The notes under the pieces are model-generated. The model was not told the DNA's origin. It did no database searches and was given only the letters and a program-made list of their open reading frames with translations. From the NCBI RefSeq assembly GCF_049860805.1, contig NZ_CP187555.1, positions 1-64,000 on the forward strand: a stretch of DNA of 64,000 nucleotides, in the 5' to 3' direction. This document shows, in pieces, positions 1-8,149 of this stretch. The stretch comes from Parabacteroides sp900760525 (lineage in GTDB: Bacteria > Bacteroidota > Bacteroidia > Bacteroidales > Tannerellaceae). Both the position numbers and the translations under genes were made by a program. Positions within the stretch are counted from its first letter, which is position 1. Each line of letters begins with the position of its first letter.

Positions 1-1389
1 ATGCAAACTGAATATCAAACTTTGTGGAATAAATGCCTCGTAGTCATTAAGGACATCGTCCCTGAGGCCGCTTTTAACACATGGTTCAAACCTATCATAC
101 CATTATCATACGAGGATAATAAATTTACGATTCAGGTACCCAGCCAGTTCTTTTACGAGTATCTGGAAGAGAAGTATGTGAACGTATTGAAAGTTACCTT
201 ATATCGAGTGATGGGACAGGGTACGATATTGAACTATCGTATCAAGGTCGTTGATAAGGTGAAAGAGGATGGCATGATCACTTTACCTACCGGTAATGAC
301 GCTCCCCGTACCGGCAAGAAAAGTGCGGAAATCCCTTCATTATTCGAATCAAAAGCCCGGCAGGACTGGGATTCGCATTTGAACCCCAAATACAACTTCG
401 ACAATTATTTTGAAGGAACAAGCAACCGCTTGGTCCGTTCTTCGAGCGAGGCTATCGCCCAGGAACCGGGAAAGACCTTTAATCCGATGTTCGTGTTCGG
501 GGCATCCGGCGTGGGAAAGACCCATTTGTGCCATGCGATCGGTAACCGTATCCAGGAGATCCACCCGGAAAAGAAGGTGCTGTATATATCGGCCCATCTC
601 TTTACCGTACAATATACGGAAGCTATCCGGAAAAATACGACAAACGACTTCATGTATTTCTATCAGGGCGTCGACGTGCTGATTCTGGACGATATCCAGG
701 AACTGATCGGAAAAGATAAGACACAGAACACTTTCTTCCATATATTTAATCACTTGCACCTGCTGGGTAAGCAATTGATCCTGACCTCGGATAAAGCACC
801 TGTAGACTTGCAGGGAATGGAGGAACGCCTGATTACCCGCTTGAAGTGGGGATTGACGGCCGAGCTGGATCGCCCTGACCTGGATTTGCGTAAGAAGATC
901 CTGAAAAACAAGATCAGCCACGACGGAGTGGTAATCCCGGACGATGTATTCAACTTTATTGCAAGCAACGTGACGGAGAACGTACGCGACGTGGAAGGTA
1001 TCGTCGCTTCCTTGCTGGCCTATTCTACGGCGTTCAACCGCATGATCGACCTGCCCCTGACCAAACAGGTGGTGAGCCGTGTCGTAAAATTGGAAAAGAA
1101 GCAGGTGTCCGTAGAATCTATTCAGGACGTAGTCTGTAAATACTATAATCTGGAACTGGCTACCATCCAGACCAACTCGCGCAAGCGTGAAATCGTACAG
1201 GCGCGTCAGGTCACGATGTACCTGGCGAAGAAGTACACCGATAGTTCTTTCTCCCATATCGGAAAGATCGTCGGAAAGCGTGACCATGCAACGGTCCTGC
1301 ATGCCTGTAAGACGGTAAAGGACCAGATCGAAACGAATAAATCTTTCCGTTCTTCGGTAGAAGAGATCGAGGCTTTGCTCAAAGCCTGA
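1..1389 (+). CDS. dnaA: Chromosomal replication initiator DnaA
   Basis: DnaA binds DnaA boxes at oriC and opens the duplex for helicase loading. The 462-residue length is normal for the family. An N-terminal domain I (residues about 1-80) is followed by a short linker and the AAA+ module with Walker A GASGVGKT (about 167-174) and Walker B LILDD (about 227-231). The C-terminal domain IV carries the DnaA signature around GKRDHATVLHACK (about 427-439), the helix-turn-helix that reads DnaA boxes. The ATG is the first base of the window, which suggests the chromosome was numbered from dnaA, so its promoter lies outside. A hairpin terminator follows the stop. Confidence 0.98.
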   Translation: MQTEYQTLWNKCLVVIKDIVPEAAFNTWFKPIIPLSYEDNKFTIQVPSQFFYEYLEEKYVNVLKVTLYRVMGQGTILNYRIKVVDKVKEDGMITLPTGNDAPRTGKKSAEIPSLFESKARQDWDSHLNPKYNFDNYFEGTSNRLVRSSSEAIAQEPGKTFNPMFVFGASGVGKTHLCHAIGNRIQEIHPEKKVLYISAHLFTVQYTEAIRKNTTNDFMYFYQGVDVLILDDIQELIGKDKTQNTFFHIFNHLHLLGKQLILTSDKAPVDLQGMEERLITRLKWGLTAELDRPDLDLRKKILKNKISHDGVVIPDDVFNFIASNVTENVRDVEGIVASLLAYSTAFNRMIDLPLTKQVVSRVVKLEKKQVSVESIQDVVCKYYNLELATIQTNSRKREIVQARQVTMYLAKKYTDSSFSHIGKIVGKRDHATVLHACKTVKDQIETNKSFRSSVEEIEALLKA

Positions 1390-1410
1390 TAGAATGCGAT
1401 ATTTTGATGA

Positions 1411-1440
1411 AAGGATGCGCTTGCGGGTTGCGTCCTTTTT
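1411..1440 (+). terminator. Rho-independent terminator after dnaA
   Basis: The stem AAGGATGC pairs with GCGTCCTT (one G-T wobble) around a short loop and is followed by a T tract. It lies about 22 bp after the dnaA stop. The rest of the 226-bp gap before the reductase gene shows no other clear structure. Confidence 0.7.
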
Positions 1441-1615
1441 CTGTTTCTGGAAAACCTTGTTGTAGGGCGGGTTTTCTTTTTGGGAAACTTTTTGAACTAA
1501 AGGAAAAGGTAAGCTGTTGATAAATAACATGGTTTATTAGAGAAAGGGGAAACTTGTCAACAATATATATTTTCTTTGTTGAATAATTTGGCTAATCCAT
1601 AAACTATGCTTAAAC

Positions 1616-4186
1616 TTGCACATCATTAAACTTAAAACAATCGTGAATCGTAAAACTTACACCTTCGATGAAGCGTTTAAGGCTTCACTGGACTACTTTA
1701 CCGGCGACGAATTGGCCGCAAAAGTATGGGTAAATAAGTATGCCTTGAAGGATGCATTCGGGAATATCTATGAGGAGTCTCCTGTAGATATGCATCACCG
1801 TCTGGCGAGTGAAATTGCCCGTATAGAAAAAAAGTATCCTAACCCTCTGTCGGAAGAGGAACTTTTTAACCTGTTTGATCATTTCCGCTACATCGTGCCG
1901 CAGGGAAGCCCGATGACGGGAATTGGCAATGATTTTCAAATTGCCTCACTCTCTAACTGTTTTGTAATCGGATTGGATGGAGGAGCCGATTCGTATGGTG
2001 CGATTATTCGAATTGATGAAGAACAAGTGCAGTTGATGAAACGTCGTGGCGGTGTTGGTCACGATTTATCACATATTCGTCCGAAAGGATCTCCTGTAAA
2101 GAACTCGGCGTTGACATCAACCGGACTGGTTCCTTTTATGGAACGTTATTCTAATTCAACCCGCGAAGTGGCCCAGGACGGCCGTCGTGGAGCCTTGATG
2201 CTCAGCGTCTCTATCAAGCATCCGGATTCGGAATCGTTTATCGATGCCAAGATGACGGAAGGGAAAGTAACGGGAGCTAACGTTTCTGTGAAGATCGATG
2301 ACGAATTTATGCAGGCGGTAGTCAACGGGACTCCTTATAAACAGCAATATCCGATCGACTCGCCGGAACCTACCACCGTGAAGGAGATCGATGCGGCCGG
2401 ACTCTGGAAAAAAATCATTCATAATGCATGGAAGTCGGCCGAACCGGGCGTGCTTTTCTGGGATACCATCCTGAAAGAGTCAGTTCCCGATTCGTATGCG
2501 GACCTCGGATTCCGTACGGTATCGACCAATCCTTGTGGTGAAATTCCTTTGTGCCCGTACGATAGTTGTCGTTTGTTGGCGATCAACTTATATTCGTATG
2601 TAGTCAATCCTTTCACGAAAGATGCCTATTTCGATTTCGACCTGTTCCGCAAACATGTTATCCTGGCACAACGCATCATGGACGATATCATCGACCTGGA
2701 ATCGGAAAAGATTGAAAAGATTCTCGAAAAGATCGATTCCGACCCCGAATCATTGGAAGTAAAACAAAGCGAGCGCCATCTGTGGGAAAAGATCCAGAAA
2801 AAGACTTTGCAAGGACGCCGTACCGGTGTGGGTATCACCGCCGAGGGAGATATGGTTGCCGCATTGGGATTACGCTACGGTACGGAAGAAGCTACCGATT
2901 TTGCCGAGGAGGTCCAGAAGATGCTGGCTCTGGCCGCCTATCGTTCTTCTGTCGAAATGGCCAAAGAGCGTGGCGCATTCGAGATTTACGATGCAAAACG
3001 CGAAGAGAAGAACCCGTTTATCAACCGTTTGCGTGAAGCCGATCCGGAATTGTATGACGACATGGTTAAATACGGCCGCCGTAATATCGCCTGTCTGACG
3101 ATCGCGCCGACCGGGACGACCAGCTTGATGACACAGACTACTTCGGGCATCGAACCGGTATTCCTACCCGTGTACCGCCGCCGCCGCAAGGTGAACCCGA
3201 ACGATGCGGAAGCCCGCGTCGACTTTGTCGACGAAACAGGCGACGCATTCGAAGAATATATCGTATTCCATCATAAGTTCGTAACCTGGATGTTGGCTAA
3301 CGGCTTCTCCGCTTCCAAGAAATATTCGCAGGAAGAAGTAGAAGAGTTGGTTGCCAAGTCTCCTTACTATAAAGCGACTTCAAACGATGTGGACTGGTTA
3401 CAGAAAGTCCGTATGCAAGGCCGTATCCAGAAATGGGTGGACCATTCCATCAGTGTGACGATCAACCTGCCGGCCGATGTGACGGAAGAATTGGTGGACA
3501 CCCTGTATGTGGAAGCCTGGAAGTGCGGTTGCAAAGGATGTACGGTTTATCGTGACGGCTCCCGTTCAGGCGTTTTGTTGTCGACGGATAATAAGAAGAA
3601 GAAAAAAGAAGATTGCAATTGCATGGAGCCGCCGGTCATCGTGTCGACCCGCCCGCGCGAGCTGGAAGCCGATGTGGTGAAATTCCAGAACAACCGCGAG
3701 AAGTGGATCGCATTTGTCGGTTTGCTGAATGGCCGCCCGTACGAAATCTTCACCGGTCTTGCCGATGACGACGAAGGCATCATGTTGCCGAAGAACGTAT
3801 CGAAAGGTAGCATCATCAAGAGCTACGACGAGGACGGAAAGAAGCACTACGACTTCCAGTTCAAGAACAAGCGTGGCTATAAAATGACGATCGAAGGTTT
3901 GGACGGCAAGTTCAACCCTGAGTTCTGGAACTATGCCAAGTTGATCTCCGGCGTTTTGCGCTACGGCATGCCGATCGACCAGGTGATCAAGCTGGTCCAA
4001 GGGATGGAACTGAACAACGAATCTATCAACACCTGGAAGAACGGTGTGGAACGCGCATTGAAGAAATACCTGCCGAACGGTATGGAGGCAAAAGGCCAGA
4101 AATGCCCGAATTGTGGACATGAAACACTTGTCTACCAGGAAGGTTGCCTGATCTGTACCAATTGCGGCGCTTCGAGATGCGGATGA
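1616..4186 (+). CDS. nrdJ: Adenosylcobalamin-dependent (class II) ribonucleotide reductase
   Basis: Reduces ribonucleotides to deoxyribonucleotides with a B12-generated thiyl radical, independently of oxygen. Seen in the 856-residue product: the glycyl/thiyl-type barrel with RRGGVGHDLSHIRP, the active-site segment TNPCGEIPLC, GTTSLMTQTTSGIEP, a TSCPD-type segment CGCKGCTVYRDGSR, and a C-terminal zinc ribbon (CPNCGH then CTNCGASRCG). Start: a TTG at 1616 opens the longest frame; a GTG at 1643, which gives MNRKTYTF, is at least as likely, and an ATG at 1606 is out of frame. No cobalamin riboswitch B12 box was found upstream. A heptad-repeat inverted structure begins 4 bp after the stop. Confidence 0.93.
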   Translation: MHIIKLKTIVNRKTYTFDEAFKASLDYFTGDELAAKVWVNKYALKDAFGNIYEESPVDMHHRLASEIARIEKKYPNPLSEEELFNLFDHFRYIVPQGSPMTGIGNDFQIASLSNCFVIGLDGGADSYGAIIRIDEEQVQLMKRRGGVGHDLSHIRPKGSPVKNSALTSTGLVPFMERYSNSTREVAQDGRRGALMLSVSIKHPDSESFIDAKMTEGKVTGANVSVKIDDEFMQAVVNGTPYKQQYPIDSPEPTTVKEIDAAGLWKKIIHNAWKSAEPGVLFWDTILKESVPDSYADLGFRTVSTNPCGEIPLCPYDSCRLLAINLYSYVVNPFTKDAYFDFDLFRKHVILAQRIMDDIIDLESEKIEKILEKIDSDPESLEVKQSERHLWEKIQKKTLQGRRTGVGITAEGDMVAALGLRYGTEEATDFAEEVQKMLALAAYRSSVEMAKERGAFEIYDAKREEKNPFINRLREADPELYDDMVKYGRRNIACLTIAPTGTTSLMTQTTSGIEPVFLPVYRRRRKVNPNDAEARVDFVDETGDAFEEYIVFHHKFVTWMLANGFSASKKYSQEEVEELVAKSPYYKATSNDVDWLQKVRMQGRIQKWVDHSISVTINLPADVTEELVDTLYVEAWKCGCKGCTVYRDGSRSGVLLSTDNKKKKKEDCNCMEPPVIVSTRPRELEADVVKFQNNREKWIAFVGLLNGRPYEIFTGLADDDEGIMLPKNVSKGSIIKSYDEDGKKHYDFQFKNKRGYKMTIEGLDGKFNPEFWNYAKLISGVLRYGMPIDQVIKLVQGMELNNESINTWKNGVERALKKYLPNGMEAKGQKCPNCGHETLVYQEGCLICTNCGASRCG

Positions 4187-4189
4187 AAA

Positions 4190-4260
4190 GATTTATGATT
4201 TTTGATTTATGATTTATCGTCGACGCGTACATCATAAATCAAAAATCAAAAATTATAAAT
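4190..4260. repeat. Heptanucleotide repeat tract forming an inverted repeat
   Basis: Four near-copies of GATTTAT (from 4190) are followed, after a 17-bp spacer, by complementary ATAAATC-type heptads. The arms 4198-4213 and 4231-4246 are perfectly complementary over 16 bp. The tract fills the gap between the nrdJ stop and the malQ ATG and could act as a terminator or mRNA barrier. Related tracts occur at 39157-39198 and 56751-56851. Confidence 0.8.
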
Positions 4261-4271
4261 ATAAAAGTACC

Positions 4272-6989
4272 ATGAAAGTCACCTTTAATATCAACTTCCA
4301 TACCGTTTGGGGGCAGAAGTTATGTGTTGTAGGGTCGATACCGGAGCTTGGTTCCTGGGAACCCGCTCTGGCAAAAGAAATGAGTTATAAGGGAGATGGA
4401 AACTGGCAGCTCGAGCTGGAAGTGACTACCCCCGTGAAAGAGATAGAATACAGGTATTTCCTGAGTATAAACGATAAGCAGATATTCGAGGAATGGGAGA
4501 AGAACCATCAGGTATTCTTTATCGGCCAGGCAGATCAATATACGCTATATGACTATTGGCAGGTCCGCCCTGCCCATCTGGCTTTCTATACCTCTGCATT
4601 TACCAAAAGTTTGTTTGCCCATCCGTGTAATACGCACGAACGGGTGGTAAAGAGCGGGAAACGGCTAACGATTAAGATATCCGTCCCGCGTGTCGAAAAG
4701 AACCAGCGTGTGGCTATCACCGGCAATCAGGAATGTCTGGGCAACTGGCATCCCGACAGGGCGTTAATATTGAGTTGCGACACCTTCCCCGTCTGGCATA
4801 TAGACCTGGATGCGGGTGGTATTACCTATCCGTTGGAATATAAGTTTCTGATCTGCGACGACCAGCAACAACCTTTATACTGGGAAGAAGATGAGAACCG
4901 CGTCCTCGATCTGCCTCCGCAACAGGTAGGAGAGACGGCGATCGTTTCCGGTCTTTATTTCCGCGATAACCTGCCCTTGTGGCGGTGTGCCGGTTCGGTG
5001 ATCCCGGTCTTTTCCTTGCGTTCGGAAAAGAACTTCGGAGTCGGCGACCTGGGGGATTTGCGTATGCTGGTGGATTGGGCGAAGAAAACGCACCAACGCA
5101 TTATCCAGGTGCTCCCGATGAACGATACGACAACGACGCATACCAGCACCGATTCGTACCCCTATAGCGCCATCTCGATTTATGCCCTTCACCCGATGTA
5201 TATCAGCCTGGACGGTTTGAACGTTGCAGAGACGCTCGGCCGTGCGTCTCTACGCTTGGCGGACCCCGAAAGGGCGGCCTTCTATGCCCGCAAACAAGCC
5301 GAGTTGAATGAGTCGGACACCGTAGATTACGAACAGGCGGTTCGATATAAGTTGGAATATTGCCGGGAATACTTCAGGCAGGAGGGAGAAGCGATCCTGT
5401 CCACCCCGGGATACCAGGAGTTCTTCAAGCAAAACGAATCGTGGCTCATGCCGTATGCCGCCTATTGTTACCTGCGCGACACGTACCGGACTTCCGACTT
5501 TACACAATGGAAAGAAAACTCCGTATTCGACAAGAACAGCATCCGCGAGCTTTGCTCCGTGACGGGACGGGCGTACCCGGAAATATCATTCCTGTATTTC
5601 TTGCAATACATCTTGCATACCCAGTTTAAAGCCGTTTCCGATTATGCCCGCAAGAACGGGATCGTGTTGAAAGGCGATTTGCCTATAGGCGTGAATCGTA
5701 CGAGTGTCGAGGCATGGATGGAGCCGAAATACTTCAACATGAACGGGCAGGCCGGCGCTCCGCCCGACGATTTCTCCGTGAACGGTCAGAACTGGGGATT
5801 CCCGACCTACAACTGGGATATGATGGAGAAAGATAATTTCTCCTGGTGGAAGAAACGTTTCCGCAAGCTGGAAGACTATTTCGATTGCTTCCGCATCGAT
5901 CATATCTTAGGCTTCTTCCGCATCTGGGAAGTGCCGTCGGACTATGTGCAGGGGCTTTGCGGGCATTTCAACCCGGCTTTGCCGCTTACCCGTAGCGAGA
6001 TCGAGCAATACGGATTGAACTTCAACGAAGCCCGTCTGACTACCCCGCATATCAACCGCGAGTTCCTGTCCGAACTCTTTGGCGACCAGACGGAGGTGGT
6101 GATCGGCACGTTCCTGGCCCAGTCGTCGTCGCATCATTTCGTGTTGAAGCCCTTCTGCGATACGCAACGCAAGGTAGAGGCTTTGTTTGCCGGAAAGACG
6201 GACGAGGCGTCCCTTCGGATCAGGAAGGGGCTGTTTGCCATAGCCAATGAGGTTCTGTTCCTGCGCGACCCGCGTGAACCGGATAAATTCCATCCGCGTA
6301 TTTCGGCCAGCCAGTCCTACCTGTATCGCGAGTTGAGCGCTTCCGACCGGTATGCTTTCGACCAGTTGTATTGGAACTTCTTCTATCACCGCCATAACGA
6401 GTTCTGGAAGGCGCAGGCTTTTAGCCGCCTGACTCCGTTGATGGGCAGCACGAATATGCTGGTATGCGGCGAAGACTTGGGGATGATCCCGGAGTCCGTA
6501 CCCGATGTGATGAACAAGTTGCAAATACTCAGCCTCGAAATAGAACGTATGCCCAAGACTCCGCAACGGGAGTTCTCGGACCTGGGCAACCTGCCTTACC
6601 ATTCGGTTTGCACGACATCCACCCACGACATGACGCCGCTCCGTAGCTGGTGGAAAGAGGATCGTGCCAAAACACAACGTTATTACAACAATGTGCTGGG
6701 ACATGCCGGGGATGCACCGGAAGAATGTACGGCTGATCTGGCGGCGCAGATCGTCTCCAACCATCTGGCAACCGCTTCGATGCTGGCCATTATCCCTTTG
6801 CAGGACTGGTTCGCAATGGACGACTCCATCAAACGGAAAGATTACGAAGCGGAGCGCATCAACGTCCCGTCCAATTCAAACCATTACTGGCGGTACAGGA
6901 TGCACATCACGTTGGAGAAACTGATCGAGGCTGATAGCCTGAACAACAAGATTGCGGAACTGATTAAGCATTCAGGAAGATTCGCCTGA
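4272..6989 (+). CDS. malQ: 4-alpha-glucanotransferase (amylomaltase, GH77) with two N-terminal CBM20 domains
   Basis: Transfers alpha-1,4-glucan segments between maltooligosaccharides in the cytoplasm. The 905-residue product begins with two starch-binding CBM20-like modules (about 1-105 and 125-240), then the GH77 barrel. FRIDHILGFFR (around residue 540) carries the likely nucleophile Asp and GEDLGMIP (around 733) the likely acid/base Glu; TSTHDM follows near 780. This CBM20-CBM20-GH77 layout is known in Bacteroidetes and plant DPE2. ATG 4272 was preferred over the in-frame ATG 4209 because the sequence between is non-coding heptad repeat. A GAGACG palindrome lies in frame at 5226-5253. The 3' end overlaps the convergent bactofilin gene by 18 bp. 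Confidence 0.95.
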   Translation: MKVTFNINFHTVWGQKLCVVGSIPELGSWEPALAKEMSYKGDGNWQLELEVTTPVKEIEYRYFLSINDKQIFEEWEKNHQVFFIGQADQYTLYDYWQVRPAHLAFYTSAFTKSLFAHPCNTHERVVKSGKRLTIKISVPRVEKNQRVAITGNQECLGNWHPDRALILSCDTFPVWHIDLDAGGITYPLEYKFLICDDQQQPLYWEEDENRVLDLPPQQVGETAIVSGLYFRDNLPLWRCAGSVIPVFSLRSEKNFGVGDLGDLRMLVDWAKKTHQRIIQVLPMNDTTTTHTSTDSYPYSAISIYALHPMYISLDGLNVAETLGRASLRLADPERAAFYARKQAELNESDTVDYEQAVRYKLEYCREYFRQEGEAILSTPGYQEFFKQNESWLMPYAAYCYLRDTYRTSDFTQWKENSVFDKNSIRELCSVTGRAYPEISFLYFLQYILHTQFKAVSDYARKNGIVLKGDLPIGVNRTSVEAWMEPKYFNMNGQAGAPPDDFSVNGQNWGFPTYNWDMMEKDNFSWWKKRFRKLEDYFDCFRIDHILGFFRIWEVPSDYVQGLCGHFNPALPLTRSEIEQYGLNFNEARLTTPHINREFLSELFGDQTEVVIGTFLAQSSSHHFVLKPFCDTQRKVEALFAGKTDEASLRIRKGLFAIANEVLFLRDPREPDKFHPRISASQSYLYRELSASDRYAFDQLYWNFFYHRHNEFWKAQAFSRLTPLMGSTNMLVCGEDLGMIPESVPDVMNKLQILSLEIERMPKTPQREFSDLGNLPYHSVCTTSTHDMTPLRSWWKEDRAKTQRYYNNVLGHAGDAPEECTADLAAQIVSNHLATASMLAIIPLQDWFAMDDSIKRKDYEAERINVPSNSNHYWRYRMHITLEKLIEADSLNNKIAELIKHSGRFA
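5226..5253. repeat. GAGACG palindromic repeat inside malQ
   Basis: A 28-bp near-perfect palindrome, GCAGAGACG ... CGTCTCTAC around a CGGCCG centre. It is read through in frame by malQ, adding residues resembling AETLGRASLR in a loop of the catalytic domain. A close relative lies at 7351-7377. Confidence 0.75.
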
Positions 6990-7334
6990 CATCTTGCAGA
7001 CGCCGTTGAAGCGGGCGTTCGGTTCGATCTCGAGGGTTTGGGCGAATATATCGCCTTTGATGACGGCGGTCGCTTTCAGGACAAGTTTGGCGCTGACGTG
7101 TACGGAGCCTTCCACTTCGCCCAATATTTCGGCATTTGCGGAAACGATATTTCCCGTGACGTTCCCTTTTGGGCCGATCACGATCTTGCCGCTACAACTT
7201 ACATCTCCTTCTACTTTTCCATCCAGACGGAAATCTGTTTCCGTCTGGATATTGCCTTTAACGGTCGTGCCGGTTGCGAGGGTGTTATGCAGGCCGCCGT
7301 TTGTGTTTTCTTCTTTTTGCTTTATTCCCATCAT
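6972..7334 (-). CDS. Bactofilin (polymer-forming cytoskeletal protein)
   Basis: Bactofilins self-assemble into filaments at the membrane and act in cell shape or division. About 120 residues with the family's repeating short beta strands (right-handed beta-helix): GTTVKGNIQ, GKVEGDVSC, GPKGNVTGNI, EILGEVEGSV and KATAVIKGDI, ending in GVCKMSG. ATG 7334 (or 7331, MGIKQKEE) was chosen because the codons further upstream are made of the GAGACG palindrome at 7351-7377. The gene converges on malQ and overlaps its end by 18 bp. Confidence 0.88.
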   Translation of the reverse strand: MMGIKQKEENTNGGLHNTLATGTTVKGNIQTETDFRLDGKVEGDVSCSGKIVIGPKGNVTGNIVSANAEILGEVEGSVHVSAKLVLKATAVIKGDIFAQTLEIEPNARFNGVCKMSGESS

Positions 7335-7350
7335 ATTTCGTATTGTTTGT

Positions 7351-7377
7351 TGGAGACGCACGGCCGTACGTCTCTGC
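7351..7377. repeat. GAGACG palindromic repeat upstream of the bactofilin gene
   Basis: GGAGACGCACGG then CCGTACGTCTCTGC is a second copy of the palindrome found in malQ at 5226-5253. It sits about 17 bp upstream of the chosen bactofilin start. Confidence 0.75.
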
Positions 7378-7450
7378 ATATCGCAAATATAAGACTATTT
7401 TTTTGCAGAAAGGTTTACTTTATTTACATTTACAGATAAAATAACGAATT

Positions 7451-7840
7451 ATGACAACAAAGATAGAACTGACGGCCATGAAATTCTATGCCTACCACGG
7501 GGTAATGCCGCAGGAAACGAAGGTCGGGAACCATTTCGTTGTGAACCTGACCCTTACGGCACCGCTGGAACAGGCCGTAAAAAGTGATGAATTGGACGAT
7601 ACGATCAACTATGCCGCCGCCTATGCAGTTGTAAAAGAGCAGATGGATATCCCCTCTAAGCTGATCGAGCATGCGGCCGGCCGTATCCTGTATGCCTTGA
7701 AAGAACGCTTTCCGCAACTGGAAGCTATCGAGTTGAAACTCTCTAAGTTAAACCCGCCTTTCGGAGGCGATATCCATAGCGCGTCCATCCTTCTTTGCGA
7801 GACGTTTCTACCTCCTTGTCGTGACAATTGTGACAAATGA
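7451..7840 (+). CDS. folB: Dihydroneopterin aldolase
   Basis: Converts 7,8-dihydroneopterin to 6-hydroxymethyl-7,8-dihydropterin and glycolaldehyde in folate synthesis. The 129-residue product has the family pattern: FYAYHGVMPQE near the N-terminus, the D-x-x-x-NYA segment DTINYAAAY, LIEHAAGRI, and a C-terminal KLNPPFGGD stretch. The last seven codons (CRDNCDK) lie inside the left arm of the inverted-repeat element that begins at 7820, so the native C-terminus may have been replaced. Confidence 0.93.
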   Translation: MTTKIELTAMKFYAYHGVMPQETKVGNHFVVNLTLTAPLEQAVKSDELDDTINYAAAYAVVKEQMDIPSKLIEHAAGRILYALKERFPQLEAIELKLSKLNPPFGGDIHSASILLCETFLPPCRDNCDK

Positions 7841-7990
7841 CAATATTACAATAACAAGGGGGGGGATAATCGGTTCTATAGAAATAGTATAATATATATT
7901 ATATATATATTATACTATTTTACTAAAAGAGAAAATTCTCTTTTAGCTAATTGTAATATTGTAATATTGTCATTTGTCACAGTTGTCACG
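7820..7990. mobile_element. MITE-like 171-bp inverted-repeat element
   Basis: Terminal arms of 34 bp (7820-7853 and 7957-7990) are complementary with a single G-T mismatch. Inside lie two further palindromes: an AT-rich one with 17-bp arms (about 7883-7919) and one with 11-bp arms, CTAAAAGAGAA, at 7923-7946. A run of seven Gs lies just after the left arm. No coding potential was seen. The size, long terminal arms and position across the folB stop suggest a miniature inverted-repeat element, or less likely an elaborate terminator. Confidence 0.55.
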
Positions 7991-7997
7991 ATGCAAG

Positions 7998-8060
7998 GAA
8001 ACATAGCTTTCTGCCCACGGAAACTATGTTTTGTTGGTGAAAAAGCATAGTTTAACATAT
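7998..8060. repeat. Decayed 22-bp periodic repeat
   Basis: The words CATAG (8002), CTATG (8024) and CATAG (8046) recur at exactly 22-bp spacing, the middle one inverted, each flanked by A or T runs. It resembles the clearer 22-bp hairpin arrays elsewhere in this window, though only three units remain. Confidence 0.4.
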
Positions 8061-8085
8061 TTTTGTGGTTTAGCCTACCCGTTAT

Positions 8086-8117
8086 TTTGCGGGAGGGCTA
8101 TATGCGCCTTATCTTTG
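8086..8117 (+). promoter_or_regulatory. Bacteroidetes-type promoter of the hydrogenase gene
   Basis: TTTG at 8086-8089 (the -33 element), a 20-bp spacer and TATCTTTG at 8110-8117 (the -7 element, consensus TAnnTTTG). It is 33 bp upstream of the ATG at 8150. Confidence 0.8.
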
Positions 8118-8149
8118 TAACCAAATAAAGCACAAATAATAGATTCACC

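Noticed and set aside
349..1530. A 393-codon open frame on the minus strand across dnaA
   Set aside because: It is a shadow of dnaA, with no recognisable motifs, and runs through the terminator.
1390..1615. Cobalamin riboswitch before the B12-dependent reductase
   Set aside because: No B12-box sequence or long multi-stem leader was found; only a dnaA terminator is visible.
1390..1615. Chromosomal origin next to dnaA
   Set aside because: No cluster of DnaA boxes and no clear unwinding element was seen in the gap; the other side of dnaA is outside the window.
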